A stretch of DNA of 64,000 nucleotides, taken from Congregibacter variabilis. GTDB lineage: Bacteria > Pseudomonadota > Gammaproteobacteria > Pseudomonadales > Halieaceae. The stretch lies in the NCBI RefSeq assembly GCF_045689235.1, contig NZ_CP136864.1:2976001-3040000 (forward strand). Reading direction: 5' to 3'. Below are positions 51,737 to 60,639 of the stretch, piece by piece; positions within the stretch are counted from its first letter, which is position 1; each line of letters starts with the position of its first letter. The notes below the pieces were generated by a model. It was not told the origin of the DNA. It was given only the letters and a program-made list of their open reading frames with translations, and ran no database searches. Both the position numbers and the translations under genes were made by a program.

Positions 51737-53014
51737 TTGGCTGACAGCCTCGCTTACGACGCGGATTCGCGCACGCCGGTAGATCCTGCAGAGGCCGTCA
51801 GTGGCTTTCAGATCGGTATCGTACTCATCGGTATTTCCATCACTCTGCCATTGATGTACAGCGCCGGTGAGCTTGCTCAGGGCATGGGCCTGCGGTCTGC
51901 CATAACCGCGACATTACTCGGTGCTTTGGCGCTGAGTCTCATGTCCATACCTGCCGCTATCGTCGGGGCGAGTACGCGACTTTCCAGCTACATGATCATC
52001 GAGCACACCTTTGGCTATGTGGGCGCCAAGTTCATTAACTTTGGCTTTGGCGTGTTCCTCCTTGGTTGGTACGCGGTCACCGCGGAGCTCTTTGGTCGAA
52101 CACTGTTTTTAGCCGCCAGCGAACTCACCACGCTGGCGCTGCCGGAGTGGTCCTACACGGTGCTATCGAGTCTTATCGTGACCGTTACTACGATCTACGG
52201 CTTTAAAGCCATTGACCGACTCGCCTTGGTCGCTGTGCCATTCTTGCTGCTCTCCCTAGCGGGGGTAGTGATGCTCTCACTGCGTCAGGTCGCTTTTACC
52301 GAGCTTCTGGATCTGCCCGGAAGCGGAGCGATTGATATGCCCACGGGAATTTCTGCCGTGATCGGCGCAGCCATTGTCGGGGTTGTACTCACACCGGACC
52401 TCACGCGTTATGCGCGCACTACCGGCGATTGCGTAGTGGCATCTTTTGTCGGCCAAGGCGGGGGTATGTGTATTGCCTACATCGTGGGCATGATTCCGGT
52501 ATTGGTGTGGGGCGAGCTCGAGCCGATGACCTATATGCTGCTCATGGGCTTTGGTGGTCTGGCGTTGGCGGTTCTGGTGTTCGCTACCTGGACGACGAAT
52601 GTCATCAATCTGTATTCCACCGCCTTGGCGTCTCGTGCGTCTGTCCCCCTGGGCGACTATCGCTCAGTGGTCATTGTCATGGGTATAGTCGGAACGGCGG
52701 CCGCTATCGTGGGTATCTCGGATCAGCTCATCGACTTTTTGATACTTATGGGACTGCTCGTGCCGCCCATCGCCGGCATCTATTTTGCCGACTTTTATGT
52801 ATTTGGGCGCAGAGATTTCTCTGCGAACCATCTTGAGCAGCGCCCGGCAATCCGCTTTAACGCAGTGGCAGTGGCATTGGGTGCCGGTTTGATTTCTGCA
52901 TGGCTGTATTACGCGGGAGCGTCGGTCACCAGTATTGGGGCTTTGGACGCACTGCTGTTATCAATGTTGGCTTACACGCTTGTTGAGTGGCTGGCCAGTA
53001 GGCGTAAGAGGTAA
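51737..53014 (+). CDS. NCS1 / cytosine-permease family transporter
   Basis: 425 residues from TTG 51737 with AGGA 8 bases upstream. About twelve hydrophobic helices. N-terminal VSGFQIGIVLIGISITLPLMY, a GFKAIDRLALVAVP stretch, and TWTTNVINLYSTALA are typical of the CodB group that takes up cytosine, hydantoins, allantoin or thiamine-like compounds by symport. The neighbours HyuA and DUF917 argue for a hydantoin-like or cyclic-amide substrate. Confidence 0.87.
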   Translation: MADSLAYDADSRTPVDPAEAVSGFQIGIVLIGISITLPLMYSAGELAQGMGLRSAITATLLGALALSLMSIPAAIVGASTRLSSYMIIEHTFGYVGAKFINFGFGVFLLGWYAVTAELFGRTLFLAASELTTLALPEWSYTVLSSLIVTVTTIYGFKAIDRLALVAVPFLLLSLAGVVMLSLRQVAFTELLDLPGSGAIDMPTGISAVIGAAIVGVVLTPDLTRYARTTGDCVVASFVGQGGGMCIAYIVGMIPVLVWGELEPMTYMLLMGFGGLALAVLVFATWTTNVINLYSTALASRASVPLGDYRSVVIVMGIVGTAAAIVGISDQLIDFLILMGLLVPPIAGIYFADFYVFGRRDFSANHLEQRPAIRFNAVAVALGAGLISAWLYYAGASVTSIGALDALLLSMLAYTLVEWLASRRKR

Positions 53015-53020
53015 GAATTT

Positions 53021-54574
53021 ATGCGGATTGGTATCGATGTCGGTGGTACGCACACAGACGCGGTAATACTTGATGGACACAAGGTCATAGCCTCCACCAA
53101 GTTTCTGACCTCGGGGAACGTCAGGGACGGTGTGCTGGGCGCGCTGGACGTTATTCTGAAGCGCAGTGGTGTTGCGCACCATGCCATCGAAGCGGTAATG
53201 ATCGGTACGACTCAGTTCACCAATGCGGTGATCGAACGTCGGGAGCTGGCTCCCACGGCCATCATCCGTATTGCGCTGCCCTCCGGCGAGATGATTCCGC
53301 CCATGACAGATTGGCCCGAAGACATCGCCGATGCCATCGGACGCCATGGGTATATGGTGCACGGTGGACTGACTTATGACGGCTTTCCTATTGGAGAACT
53401 CGATAATGCCGAGATTGATGGCGTCATTGACGACATTGCGGCAAAGGGAATTTCCCTTGTGGCGATTTCCGGGGTTTTCTCTCCCTCCAATCCCGAGCAG
53501 GAATTTATCGTCGCAAAGCGTTTGCAGGAAAAGATTCCCGGCGTTGGCTTTACGCTATCTCATCAGATTGGCGGCATGGGCCTCCTTGAGCGCGAAAACG
53601 CGGCAATCCTCAACACCAGTCTTCGCCCTCTGGCCAAAAATGTTGTGCAGGCTTTTGAGGATGCGCTGGCTGCTCGGGACATTCGCTGCCCGTTTTACAT
53701 CAGCCAGAACGACGGTACCTTGATGTCGGCAGAGTTTGCAGCACAGTTTCCTGCGCTGACCTTTGCCTCGGGTCCGACTAACTCTTTGCGTGGTGCCAGT
53801 CTTCTCACTCAATTGAGCGATGCGGTGGTGGTAGACATTGGCGGTACTACCTCAGACATTGGTGTGCTGCAGGGAGGATTCCCAAGGCAGTCCAATGTGG
53901 CGATTAAAGTAGGTGGCGTCCGTACCAACTTTCGCATGCCGGATATTCAGGCGATTGGCCTTGGTGGTGGTAGCCGTGTCAGTACAGACGGGCAAACGAT
54001 CGGTCCGCAAAGTGTGGGCTACCGTCTGGTCACCGAGAGTTTGGTGTTTGGCGGCGATACGCTCACCACCACGGATATCGCGGTTGCTGCCGGTGTGGCG
54101 GATATCGGTAGCCCTGACAAGCTCGCCACACTGCCTGCCGATGTGGTGGAGACCGCCATGCACCGCATGCACGAGATCATCGATGACGGTATTGATCAGA
54201 TGAAGTCCAGTCGTGAGCCCGTGCCGGTGATTCTTGTGGGTGGGGGGGCGGTACTGGTGTCTCGAGATCTTGCCAATGCATCGCAGCTGCATCGACCTGA
54301 GCACGCCGACGTAGCGAATGCTATCGGCGCAGCCAACGCTCAGGTGGGGCGTGAGTCGGAACGTATTGTGTCCTACCGCGAGCAGCCTCGGGAGGAGGTG
54401 CTTGCAGAGCTTAAGACGCAACTTGGCGCCGAGCTAATTGAGGCGGGTGCCAAACAGGCGAGTATTCGAGTTGCCGACATCGAAGAAACGGCCATCTCCT
54501 ATATGGCCGATGAGTCCACACGACTACGCGTAAAGATGATCGGTGATCTGGATTTTGCAGGGGGTCAGGCATGA
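53021..54574 (+). CDS. HyuA-like hydantoinase/oxoprolinase family protein
   Basis: 517 residues. ATP/phosphate-binding IGIDVGGTHTDAVIL at the N-terminus, then IGTTQFTNAV, GLLERENAAILNTSL, VVDIGGTTSDIGVLQ and AIGLGGGSRV. It fits the hydantoinase A / oxoprolinase-A family; no hyuB partner is present, and the gene is shorter than the fused oxoprolinases. These enzymes open cyclic amides with ATP. GAGG precedes the start. The DUF917 gene begins inside its stop codon. Confidence 0.87.
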   Translation: MRIGIDVGGTHTDAVILDGHKVIASTKFLTSGNVRDGVLGALDVILKRSGVAHHAIEAVMIGTTQFTNAVIERRELAPTAIIRIALPSGEMIPPMTDWPEDIADAIGRHGYMVHGGLTYDGFPIGELDNAEIDGVIDDIAAKGISLVAISGVFSPSNPEQEFIVAKRLQEKIPGVGFTLSHQIGGMGLLERENAAILNTSLRPLAKNVVQAFEDALAARDIRCPFYISQNDGTLMSAEFAAQFPALTFASGPTNSLRGASLLTQLSDAVVVDIGGTTSDIGVLQGGFPRQSNVAIKVGGVRTNFRMPDIQAIGLGGGSRVSTDGQTIGPQSVGYRLVTESLVFGGDTLTTTDIAVAAGVADIGSPDKLATLPADVVETAMHRMHEIIDDGIDQMKSSREPVPVILVGGGAVLVSRDLANASQLHRPEHADVANAIGAANAQVGRESERIVSYREQPREEVLAELKTQLGAELIEAGAKQASIRVADIEETAISYMADESTRLRVKMIGDLDFAGGQA

Positions 54575-55662
54575 GCGTCACGATTACTCATGAAGACATC
54601 GAAGAGCTGTGCATGGGCTCGGTGTTTCTTGCCACCGGCGGTGGCGGTGACCCCTATATCAGTCAGCTGCTGGTTACCGAGGCGTTAAAGAAGCACGGCC
54701 CGGTGACCTTATTTCCCTTGAGCGAGCTTCCGGATGACTCGCTGGTAGTTGCTGTGGGTGAGGTAGGTGCGCCATCGATTAGTTTGGAGCATCTACCCAT
54801 TGGCAATGAATGTCTGGAGGTAGTCGACCGCTTGCAGGCTTGGATGGGGAGGCCTATTAGCCACCTGGTCTCTTTTGAGGTCGGCGGTGCCAACTCAGTG
54901 ATCCCGCTCTTGGCCGCGGCCGCCAAAGGCATTCCACTGATTGATGGTGACGGTATGGCCCGGGCACTTCCCGAGGCACAAATGATGACCTTTGCCATTG
55001 AGGGCGTAAAGCCCAGCCCCGCGGTGGCAGTGGATTACAGTGGCGGCGCCGTTTATTTCGATGTGAAAGATGCGGTGCTGTACGAGCGGCAAATCCGTAA
55101 TTTGTCCATGGCCATGGGCGGGATGGTGTTTACGGCGGAACATCCCATGATCTCCGAAGAGGCGCGCCGCGCGATTATCCCCGGCACCATCAGCTTTGCG
55201 TTGGAGTTGGGTCGAGCCCTCAAGCGCTTTTCGGGGAACGCTGCACATATTGAAGCGCCCCTGCGGGAGTTGTTTGAGGCATCGGACTACGGGCAGTTTA
55301 AGCGCCTGTATACCGGCAAGGTCGTGGACATTAATCGCAAAACCGTCGGCGGCTTTGATGTGGGTGAAGCTGTGTTGGAGTCGACTATTGACGATTCTCC
55401 GCCTCTGCGGCTGACCATCAAAAATGAATTTCTACTCGCAGAAAGTGACGGTCGGGTGGTTGCCAGTGTGCCGGATCTGATTACCATGGTGGATCATGAA
55501 ACATCGGCGCCCATTAATGCCGAGCGCGTGCATTACGGGCAGCGGGTCACTGTTTTTGGCATTGCTTGCCCGCCGCACTACCGCAGCGAAAAAGCGCTCA
55601 AGGTTGTTGAGCCCCGCGCTTTTGGCTTCGATATTGATTACGTCCCCATCGAAGACCTCTAG
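54571..55662 (+). CDS. DUF917 protein
   Basis: 363 residues, ATG overlapping the HyuA stop. Motifs FLATGGGGDPYISQ, AVGEVGAPSIS, SFEVGGANSVIPL, GIPLIDGDGMARALPEAQM and GGMVFTAEH are the DUF917 core. DUF917 is the usual partner of HyuA-like genes in bacteria and archaea and is thought to act with them as a two-part hydrolase. Reaction not demonstrated to my knowledge. Confidence 0.92.
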   Translation: MSVTITHEDIEELCMGSVFLATGGGGDPYISQLLVTEALKKHGPVTLFPLSELPDDSLVVAVGEVGAPSISLEHLPIGNECLEVVDRLQAWMGRPISHLVSFEVGGANSVIPLLAAAAKGIPLIDGDGMARALPEAQMMTFAIEGVKPSPAVAVDYSGGAVYFDVKDAVLYERQIRNLSMAMGGMVFTAEHPMISEEARRAIIPGTISFALELGRALKRFSGNAAHIEAPLRELFEASDYGQFKRLYTGKVVDINRKTVGGFDVGEAVLESTIDDSPPLRLTIKNEFLLAESDGRVVASVPDLITMVDHETSAPINAERVHYGQRVTVFGIACPPHYRSEKALKVVEPRAFGFDIDYVPIEDL

Positions 55663-55679
55663 AGCTGTCTTTTTAGCTC

Positions 55680-56939
55680 TCAGCGTAAAGCGGCTTCGAT
55701 AGACTCAATCAGCTGTTGCTGCTGCGGGAAGCCAACATTCGCTGCGCCGCCTTCTGCATCGGGCCAGCTGGACAGCATAACGATTACCACGCCAGATTCC
55801 GGGCCTACGTGAATTACCTGACCATGCACGCCGCGGGCTTGAACCGAACCCCGACCGTCCCCCAGTCCCCAGACAAATGATCGGTAATAGGGGCGAGTTC
55901 CGGCGGCTGCCGGGTGGGGCCAGCTGCGTGAACCATCATCGGAGAAAATGTCTTGCAGCCAAGCTTTGGGAATCACCTGCGTATCGCCACTTTTACCAAA
56001 GTTCAGCATAAGCTGGCCCACGCGAGCCACGTCTCTTAGTGTGGCATGCATGCCACCGGATGCTAGGGTGAAGCCTCCGGTGTCCACCGTGATGCCGGCA
56101 TCCTGGTCTGCGCCAATACGCTGCCAGATTCGCTCAGATACCAGGTCTGCAAAGCGCTGTCCTGTCGCCGCCTCAAGAACCCAGGCCATCACGTCTGTGG
56201 TGCCCGACTTGTAGACAAAGCTACCCTGACGCCCTGGCATGCGACCGACGGCGGGAAGAAAAACATAGTTCCCCGTGACGTCCACTCCGGCGCAGTCAGG
56301 CCCAGTGAGCAGGCCGTCAGAACAGTCCTGGCGCCGCACGGTACTATCGGCGGCGGCGTAGTCTTCGTTCCACTCGGAGCCGTCGCGCATGTCCAGAATA
56401 TCTCTGAGGCTGTCGGTGCCCCAGCCGCTATTGGCGAGTTCCGGGACGTAGTCGCCGACGGTGTGGTCAAGATCAATAAGGCCATCTGCTGCCACGCTTG
56501 CCGCAGTAAGACCGGTGATTGTTTTGCTGACGGACCAAAGCAGATGGGTGCGTTCGGCGGTCAGCGTGCCGGCGTAGCGTTCGACGACAGCTTTGCCATC
56601 CTTGATCACCAGAAGGCCATCAACGTATTGCTCCTCCATCAGTTGGGAGAGCGGTGTGGGCGATCCTTCCCAGCTTATCTCTAGGTCATCGGCTGCATCT
56701 GACAGACCGGGAATGGGTCGCGGTGCCGCAGCCCCTCGGCGAATTGTTTTGCTGGGCAGAACTTCACTCATGTGCGTATAGGCCCATCTATTGAGTGGTC
56801 CGAACTGCCAGGTCGCACCATTGAGTCCGGTTGGTCGCTGATCTTCGGTGGCGGCCATGCCGCTGCTGGTCATAGCGATGACCCCAAAACCCAGCAGAAC
56901 CTTTGCGATAGGTGACGAGGTGACAGTAGGTTTGGGCAT
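55680..56939 (-). CDS. Exported NylB-like serine hydrolase
   Basis: 419 residues, signal-like N-terminus (LLGFGVIAMTSSGMAA). SxxK motif in LLWSVSKTITGLTAASV, second motif FVYKSGTTDVMAW, and C-terminal HGQVIHVGPESGVVIVMLSS. This is the class-C beta-lactamase/6-aminohexanoate-dimer-hydrolase type. It converges on the DUF917 gene with 17 bases between them and follows the small membrane protein by 5 bases, so those two are one unit. Confidence 0.88.
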   Translation of the reverse strand: MPKPTVTSSPIAKVLLGFGVIAMTSSGMAATEDQRPTGLNGATWQFGPLNRWAYTHMSEVLPSKTIRRGAAAPRPIPGLSDAADDLEISWEGSPTPLSQLMEEQYVDGLLVIKDGKAVVERYAGTLTAERTHLLWSVSKTITGLTAASVAADGLIDLDHTVGDYVPELANSGWGTDSLRDILDMRDGSEWNEDYAAADSTVRRQDCSDGLLTGPDCAGVDVTGNYVFLPAVGRMPGRQGSFVYKSGTTDVMAWVLEAATGQRFADLVSERIWQRIGADQDAGITVDTGGFTLASGGMHATLRDVARVGQLMLNFGKSGDTQVIPKAWLQDIFSDDGSRSWPHPAAAGTRPYYRSFVWGLGDGRGSVQARGVHGQVIHVGPESGVVIVMLSSWPDAEGGAANVGFPQQQQLIESIEAALR

Positions 56940-56944
56940 GGCGT

Positions 56945-57454
56945 TTATACGTCCGGTTGCGAGAGAGGATTGGGAAACAGCTCTTCCAGGGGCGGCGGGT
57001 TACACAGTGTACTCATGGCATCGGAGGGTACGTTCTCTGCCACACCCAGGTCAGCATACAACGAGTCTAGTTCGCGCAGGGTTTCGCAGGCCTCAAAGAG
57101 CTCATACACCATGCTTGATACCACGACCGCCGCGCCGATGTAAGGGATCGACTCGGCAGGTATGGCCGCGATGCCTCGGGCCGCCACGCGCTTGGTCCTT
57201 GCGGTGAGGTTTTTGCCAAAGCCACGTACGGCTGCGTTGCGTTTGACTTGCGCACTTTTGAGAACTCGCGCCTGTCGCTCGCTGCCCGCTAGCTTTGCAG
57301 ACAGTGCTGAGCTGACGGTGCGTACGCCCAGAGTGGTAGCCAGCGCCGTGGAAATCGCCGCGTTAAAGGCGGTGTTGGTGAGAAGCAGGACATTACTTGC
57401 CAAAAGTGCAAGCGTGATGAGAATGACGGCGGTGTGCCGGATGAGTCGCAGCAT
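56945..57454 (-). CDS. Small membrane protein of unknown function
   Basis: 169 residues, GGAG about 9 bases before the ATG. One N-terminal helix (AVILITLALLASNVLLL), a basic middle part (VKRNAAVRGFGKNLTARTKRVAAR), and a second hydrophobic stretch PYIGAAVVVSSMVYELFE. The C-terminus is acidic and proline-rich. No family recognised. It sits between a DUF4252 gene and a serine hydrolase on the same strand. Confidence 0.6.
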   Translation of the reverse strand: MLRLIRHTAVILITLALLASNVLLLTNTAFNAAISTALATTLGVRTVSSALSAKLAGSERQARVLKSAQVKRNAAVRGFGKNLTARTKRVAARGIAAIPAESIPYIGAAVVVSSMVYELFEACETLRELDSLYADLGVAENVPSDAMSTLCNPPPLEELFPNPLSQPDV

Positions 57455-57567
57455 CGCGTTAACTCCGCGCAGAGAGCCCTCGTGGGCTGATCTGCACAGA
57501 ATACGCGGGAAGAGCCCTTAACTGAATGCCGGCCTTTTTGCTCAAGCCGGCGCGGCGCCAAGAGTGT

Positions 57568-58104
57568 TTATTCTGCGCTAACGGTGCTCAGGGCAAGAGT
57601 ATCGGTACCCGGCACTACCGATGATAGCGCTGTAAGATTTTCTGCGGCCATCTCGCCCATGACATTCACGAACACAAGTTCTTCATGATCTACGGACACC
57701 ACTGCAATGCCAAGGAGAAGCCCATCCTGCTCCTTTACGAAGATGTGCACTCGGGAATCGTCCTCTACTACGCGAACAATGGGGCTCCAGTGCTCGTCGA
57801 AAGCCTTTGCCGTGGCGATGCCCACTTCATCACGCAGCGCTTCATGATCAACGCTTGGGGGCACCTGGTAAACACTGACCCGCACGCCCTCGAGGGATTG
57901 CAGTAAGGCCTTGGTCTGTGGGTCGTCATCCGTATGTCGGGCAGCAAAGTGAAGCAAACGAGGTCCAAGAGAAATTGACGTATCGTTTTTCAGGCCTTCG
58001 TACTTTGGCGCATCAAATTGAACATAGCCCGGGTTTCGGGAGGATGCGGTGACGCCACAACCCGCAAGGAGCGTGGCGACAAGCAACAAGGTTAGAGTTT
58101 TCAT
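57568..58104 (-). CDS. DUF4252 lipoprotein, copy 1
   Basis: 178 residues with lipobox LLAGC near residue 16. The DUF4252 pattern is clear: YVQFDAPKYEG, HTDDDPQTKALLQSLEGVRVSVYQV, WSPIVRVVEDDSRVHIFVKE, GIAVVSVDHEELVFVNVMGEM (in part). The family is small, exported and beta-rich, with unknown function, and often lies near ECF sigma genes; none is near here. It begins 8 bases after the second DUF4252 gene. Confidence 0.85.
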   Translation of the reverse strand: MKTLTLLLVATLLAGCGVTASSRNPGYVQFDAPKYEGLKNDTSISLGPRLLHFAARHTDDDPQTKALLQSLEGVRVSVYQVPPSVDHEALRDEVGIATAKAFDEHWSPIVRVVEDDSRVHIFVKEQDGLLLGIAVVSVDHEELVFVNVMGEMAAENLTALSSVVPGTDTLALSTVSAE

Positions 58105-58112
58105 ACTTTGAC

Positions 58113-58652
58113 CTACAGTGCCAGGTCGATATCGAGGTCAAAGTCATCGACCACGTCGATACCCGCGACAACGTTGTTCAGGTGGGCTGGGTCAATATCA
58201 CCCAGTACGTTAACAAACACGGCTTCTTCGGCATTTACCGCCATGATCATCAGGCCCTGAATGCGATCCGTGGTGTGTTTTACATAAATGTTAACGCGAT
58301 CTTCTGGCTCTTGAACTCGCACGATCTGCTCCCAGTCCTGACCCGCCAGCTTGCTGCTCACCGCATCCATCCGTGCGTCGGCCGAGCTTGTGTCACCGGC
58401 AGTGTCGTAAACATGGATGCGCACCGAGTCCAGATTTTTGAGGGCTTCTTCGGCAACGGGGTCATCGTGCTTCATTGAGCCCACTAACTTAAGCAGCGAA
58501 CCACCGATATTGACCATCACGCGAGGTTCGCCGTAGCTCTGGGACAGTTCAGAAAAATCGACATAGCCTGGCATATCGACGGTTGATTCATCGGCGGACC
58601 ACGCAGTTTGAGTGGCGAATACTAAAGAGATAATAAATGCTATTGCTTTCAT
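58113..58652 (-). CDS. DUF4252 exported protein, copy 2
   Basis: 179 residues from ATG 58652, with AAGGTC 6 bases before it; an upstream in-frame start adds 18 residues of no signal character. Signal peptide (AFIISLVFATQTAWSA). It shares the core of the gene at 57568: GYVDFSELSQSYGEP, LKNLDSVRIHVYDTAG, WEQIVRVQEPEDRVNIYVKH, MIMAVNAEEAVFVNVLGDID. A tandem duplication with one lipidated and one soluble member. Confidence 0.85.
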   Translation of the reverse strand: MKAIAFIISLVFATQTAWSADESTVDMPGYVDFSELSQSYGEPRVMVNIGGSLLKLVGSMKHDDPVAEEALKNLDSVRIHVYDTAGDTSSADARMDAVSSKLAGQDWEQIVRVQEPEDRVNIYVKHTTDRIQGLMIMAVNAEEAVFVNVLGDIDPAHLNNVVAGIDVVDDFDLDIDLAL

Positions 58653-58802
58653 GGCTTTGACCTTGCTTGGGACTTCGAATGAGTACATTGCGCAAGGTTT
58701 GAGCAAAGGTCACGCCTTTAGCGATGAGCTGAGCATCGCACAAGACGAGCCGTCGAAGACGGCTATCTGAGTCTGCCTTTAGGGTGGATTAGCGCTGCTG
58801 AA

Positions 58803-60491
58803 TCACGCCTCGAAGACGGGCTGGCCATCAAGATAAGTCGCTACGATGGGGATGTCTTTTATAGCCGTGGGATCCGTGGACAAGGGGTCCTGCCCAAGCA
58901 GTACAAAGTCCGCCAGCTTGCCGGGGGTGAGTGAGCCTTTGTCATGCTCTTCAAAAGAGGCGTAAGCGCCGTTCATGGTGCATACCTGCATGGCCTCCGC
59001 GGCAGAAATTCGCTGATTCTCACCCCAGACCCGGCCCTGGGAATCCTTCCGGGTGATCATACTTTGCAGCGCCATCATGGGTTCGTAGGGTCCGGGCGTA
59101 AAATCCGACGCTGGAGCGACCATGATGCCCGCGTCGATAAAGGACCGATGGGCAAACATATTGCGCATTTTGTCGGGACCGTAATCCACCCACTTGTTGC
59201 CGTGATAGTAGGCGTAGGTGTAGAACGGCGTCGGTACGGTGCCGGTTGTCTTGATGCGCTTGAGCAAATCTGGATTGACCAACGAGCAGTGTTCAATGCG
59301 AAAGCGTGGATTCGGGCCTTTCCAGTCCGCGAGTACGCGTTCATAGGCATTGAGCACCATATCAATGGTTACATCGCCGTTGGCGTGAATGCCGATGCGA
59401 AAATCATTGGCTACGGCTTCGTCCACCGCTGCGTCGATCTGCGCCTGAGACATGGTGAGAATGCCGTAGTCATCTGTGCCCTGAAACGGTGTGCTCATGC
59501 GCATAGTGCGCTCCGAGGCACTGCCGTCTGCGGCATATTTGACAGCGCCTACGCGAAGCATCGCGTTTCCAAAACCAGAGCGCATGCCGGCCGTTTTCAT
59601 GGCGGCGTAAACGTCGGTGTTACCTCGGGGCATGAATGCTACTCGGGTGTGCAGTTCTCCGGCGTCCAGGGCATCCATGTAAGCAATCCAGCCTTCGAGA
59701 TTACCCGCAGCATCGGTGGTACTGGTGAGTCCGGAAGCTGCCATGCGTTTTGTCATGAGGCTGGCGCCTTGCTGCTTGGTCTTGCGATCCACCGCAGGCC
59801 ATTCGCCTACCGAATCAAAGACGTCCATCGCCAGTTCAGCGACTTTGCCCGTGAGTTGTCCGTCCTCTCGAAAGAAACGACCGCCTTCAGGATCGGGGGT
59901 GTCGTTAGCGATCTGCGCCATAGCAAAAGCTTTTGAATTCACCACAGCAGTGTGGCCGCCGCGGTGACGTACCATCACCGGTTGGGACGGAACGACGGCA
60001 TCGATATCCTGCAAAGTCAGCGGACGGCCTTCGTCGAACTTGGTGTCGTCGTACATGTGAGCCAGCACCCACTGGCCCTTGGGCGTGCGCTGGGCCTGCT
60101 CTTTTAACAGCGCCTGGACTTTAGAGATTTGGCGAACATTGACGTCGACGCTGATCGCTTCGTTGGCCAGGAGCGGGTGCGAGTGCGCATCGATGAATCC
60201 GGGGGTAACCGTGAGTCCCCGGGCGTCGATGCGGCGGGTGTTCGGCCCCGCGAGATTTTGAATGTCATCGATGGAGCCCATGGCCATGATTCTGTTGCCG
60301 CGAATCGCCATGGCCTCGGCGAGAGATGTGCTCACATCCATGGTGTGAAAGGTGCCGCCGGTGACGATGAGATCGGCTTTGCCCACAGCCATATTTGCCC
60401 AGCTGGGTCGGCCGAAGGCGGCCATGGCCGATGCGGCCGTCAAGGCTTTGAGTAAGTGTCGTCGTTGATTGCTCGCTACAGAGTTGGACAT
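58803..60491 (-). CDS. YtcJ-like amidohydrolase with Tat signal
   Basis: 562 residues. N-terminal NQRRHLLKALTAASAMAAFG carries a twin-arginine signal. Amidohydrolase-3 marks: VTGGTFHTMDVS, VTPGFIDAHSHPL, VRHRGGHTAVVNSKA, VKYAADGS, GIHANGDVTIDMVL, FRIEHCSL, APASDFTPGP and GKLADFVLLGQDPL. YtcJ-type enzymes act on N-acyl or carbamate-like compounds with metal ions. Substrate not predictable. It opens the minus-strand unit before the DUF4252 pair and is divergent from the M3 peptidase. Confidence 0.9.
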   Translation of the reverse strand: MSNSVASNQRRHLLKALTAASAMAAFGRPSWANMAVGKADLIVTGGTFHTMDVSTSLAEAMAIRGNRIMAMGSIDDIQNLAGPNTRRIDARGLTVTPGFIDAHSHPLLANEAISVDVNVRQISKVQALLKEQAQRTPKGQWVLAHMYDDTKFDEGRPLTLQDIDAVVPSQPVMVRHRGGHTAVVNSKAFAMAQIANDTPDPEGGRFFREDGQLTGKVAELAMDVFDSVGEWPAVDRKTKQQGASLMTKRMAASGLTSTTDAAGNLEGWIAYMDALDAGELHTRVAFMPRGNTDVYAAMKTAGMRSGFGNAMLRVGAVKYAADGSASERTMRMSTPFQGTDDYGILTMSQAQIDAAVDEAVANDFRIGIHANGDVTIDMVLNAYERVLADWKGPNPRFRIEHCSLVNPDLLKRIKTTGTVPTPFYTYAYYHGNKWVDYGPDKMRNMFAHRSFIDAGIMVAPASDFTPGPYEPMMALQSMITRKDSQGRVWGENQRISAAEAMQVCTMNGAYASFEEHDKGSLTPGKLADFVLLGQDPLSTDPTAIKDIPIVATYLDGQPVFEA

Positions 60492-60639
60492 GGACTGAAA
60501 CCTTTTTCTGGATTGGCTAAGCCGAGCCTACGTGGACCAATCTTCACTGACAAGTCAGCACGCGGGTTCACATGGCGTACTATTCGGTGGCTTTTAACAA
60601 TTCAGTAGCGAATTATTTTCCCTTTAGGAACGCAACCGT

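Noticed and set aside
57520..57567. GCCGGC inverted repeat between DUF4252 and the small membrane protein gene
   Set aside because: No T-tract on the 3' side in either direction; not a convincing terminator.
58747..58763. AGCCGTC/GACGGCT hairpin after the YtcJ-like gene
   Set aside because: Good stem but no T run; could stabilise mRNA, but nothing supports a call.
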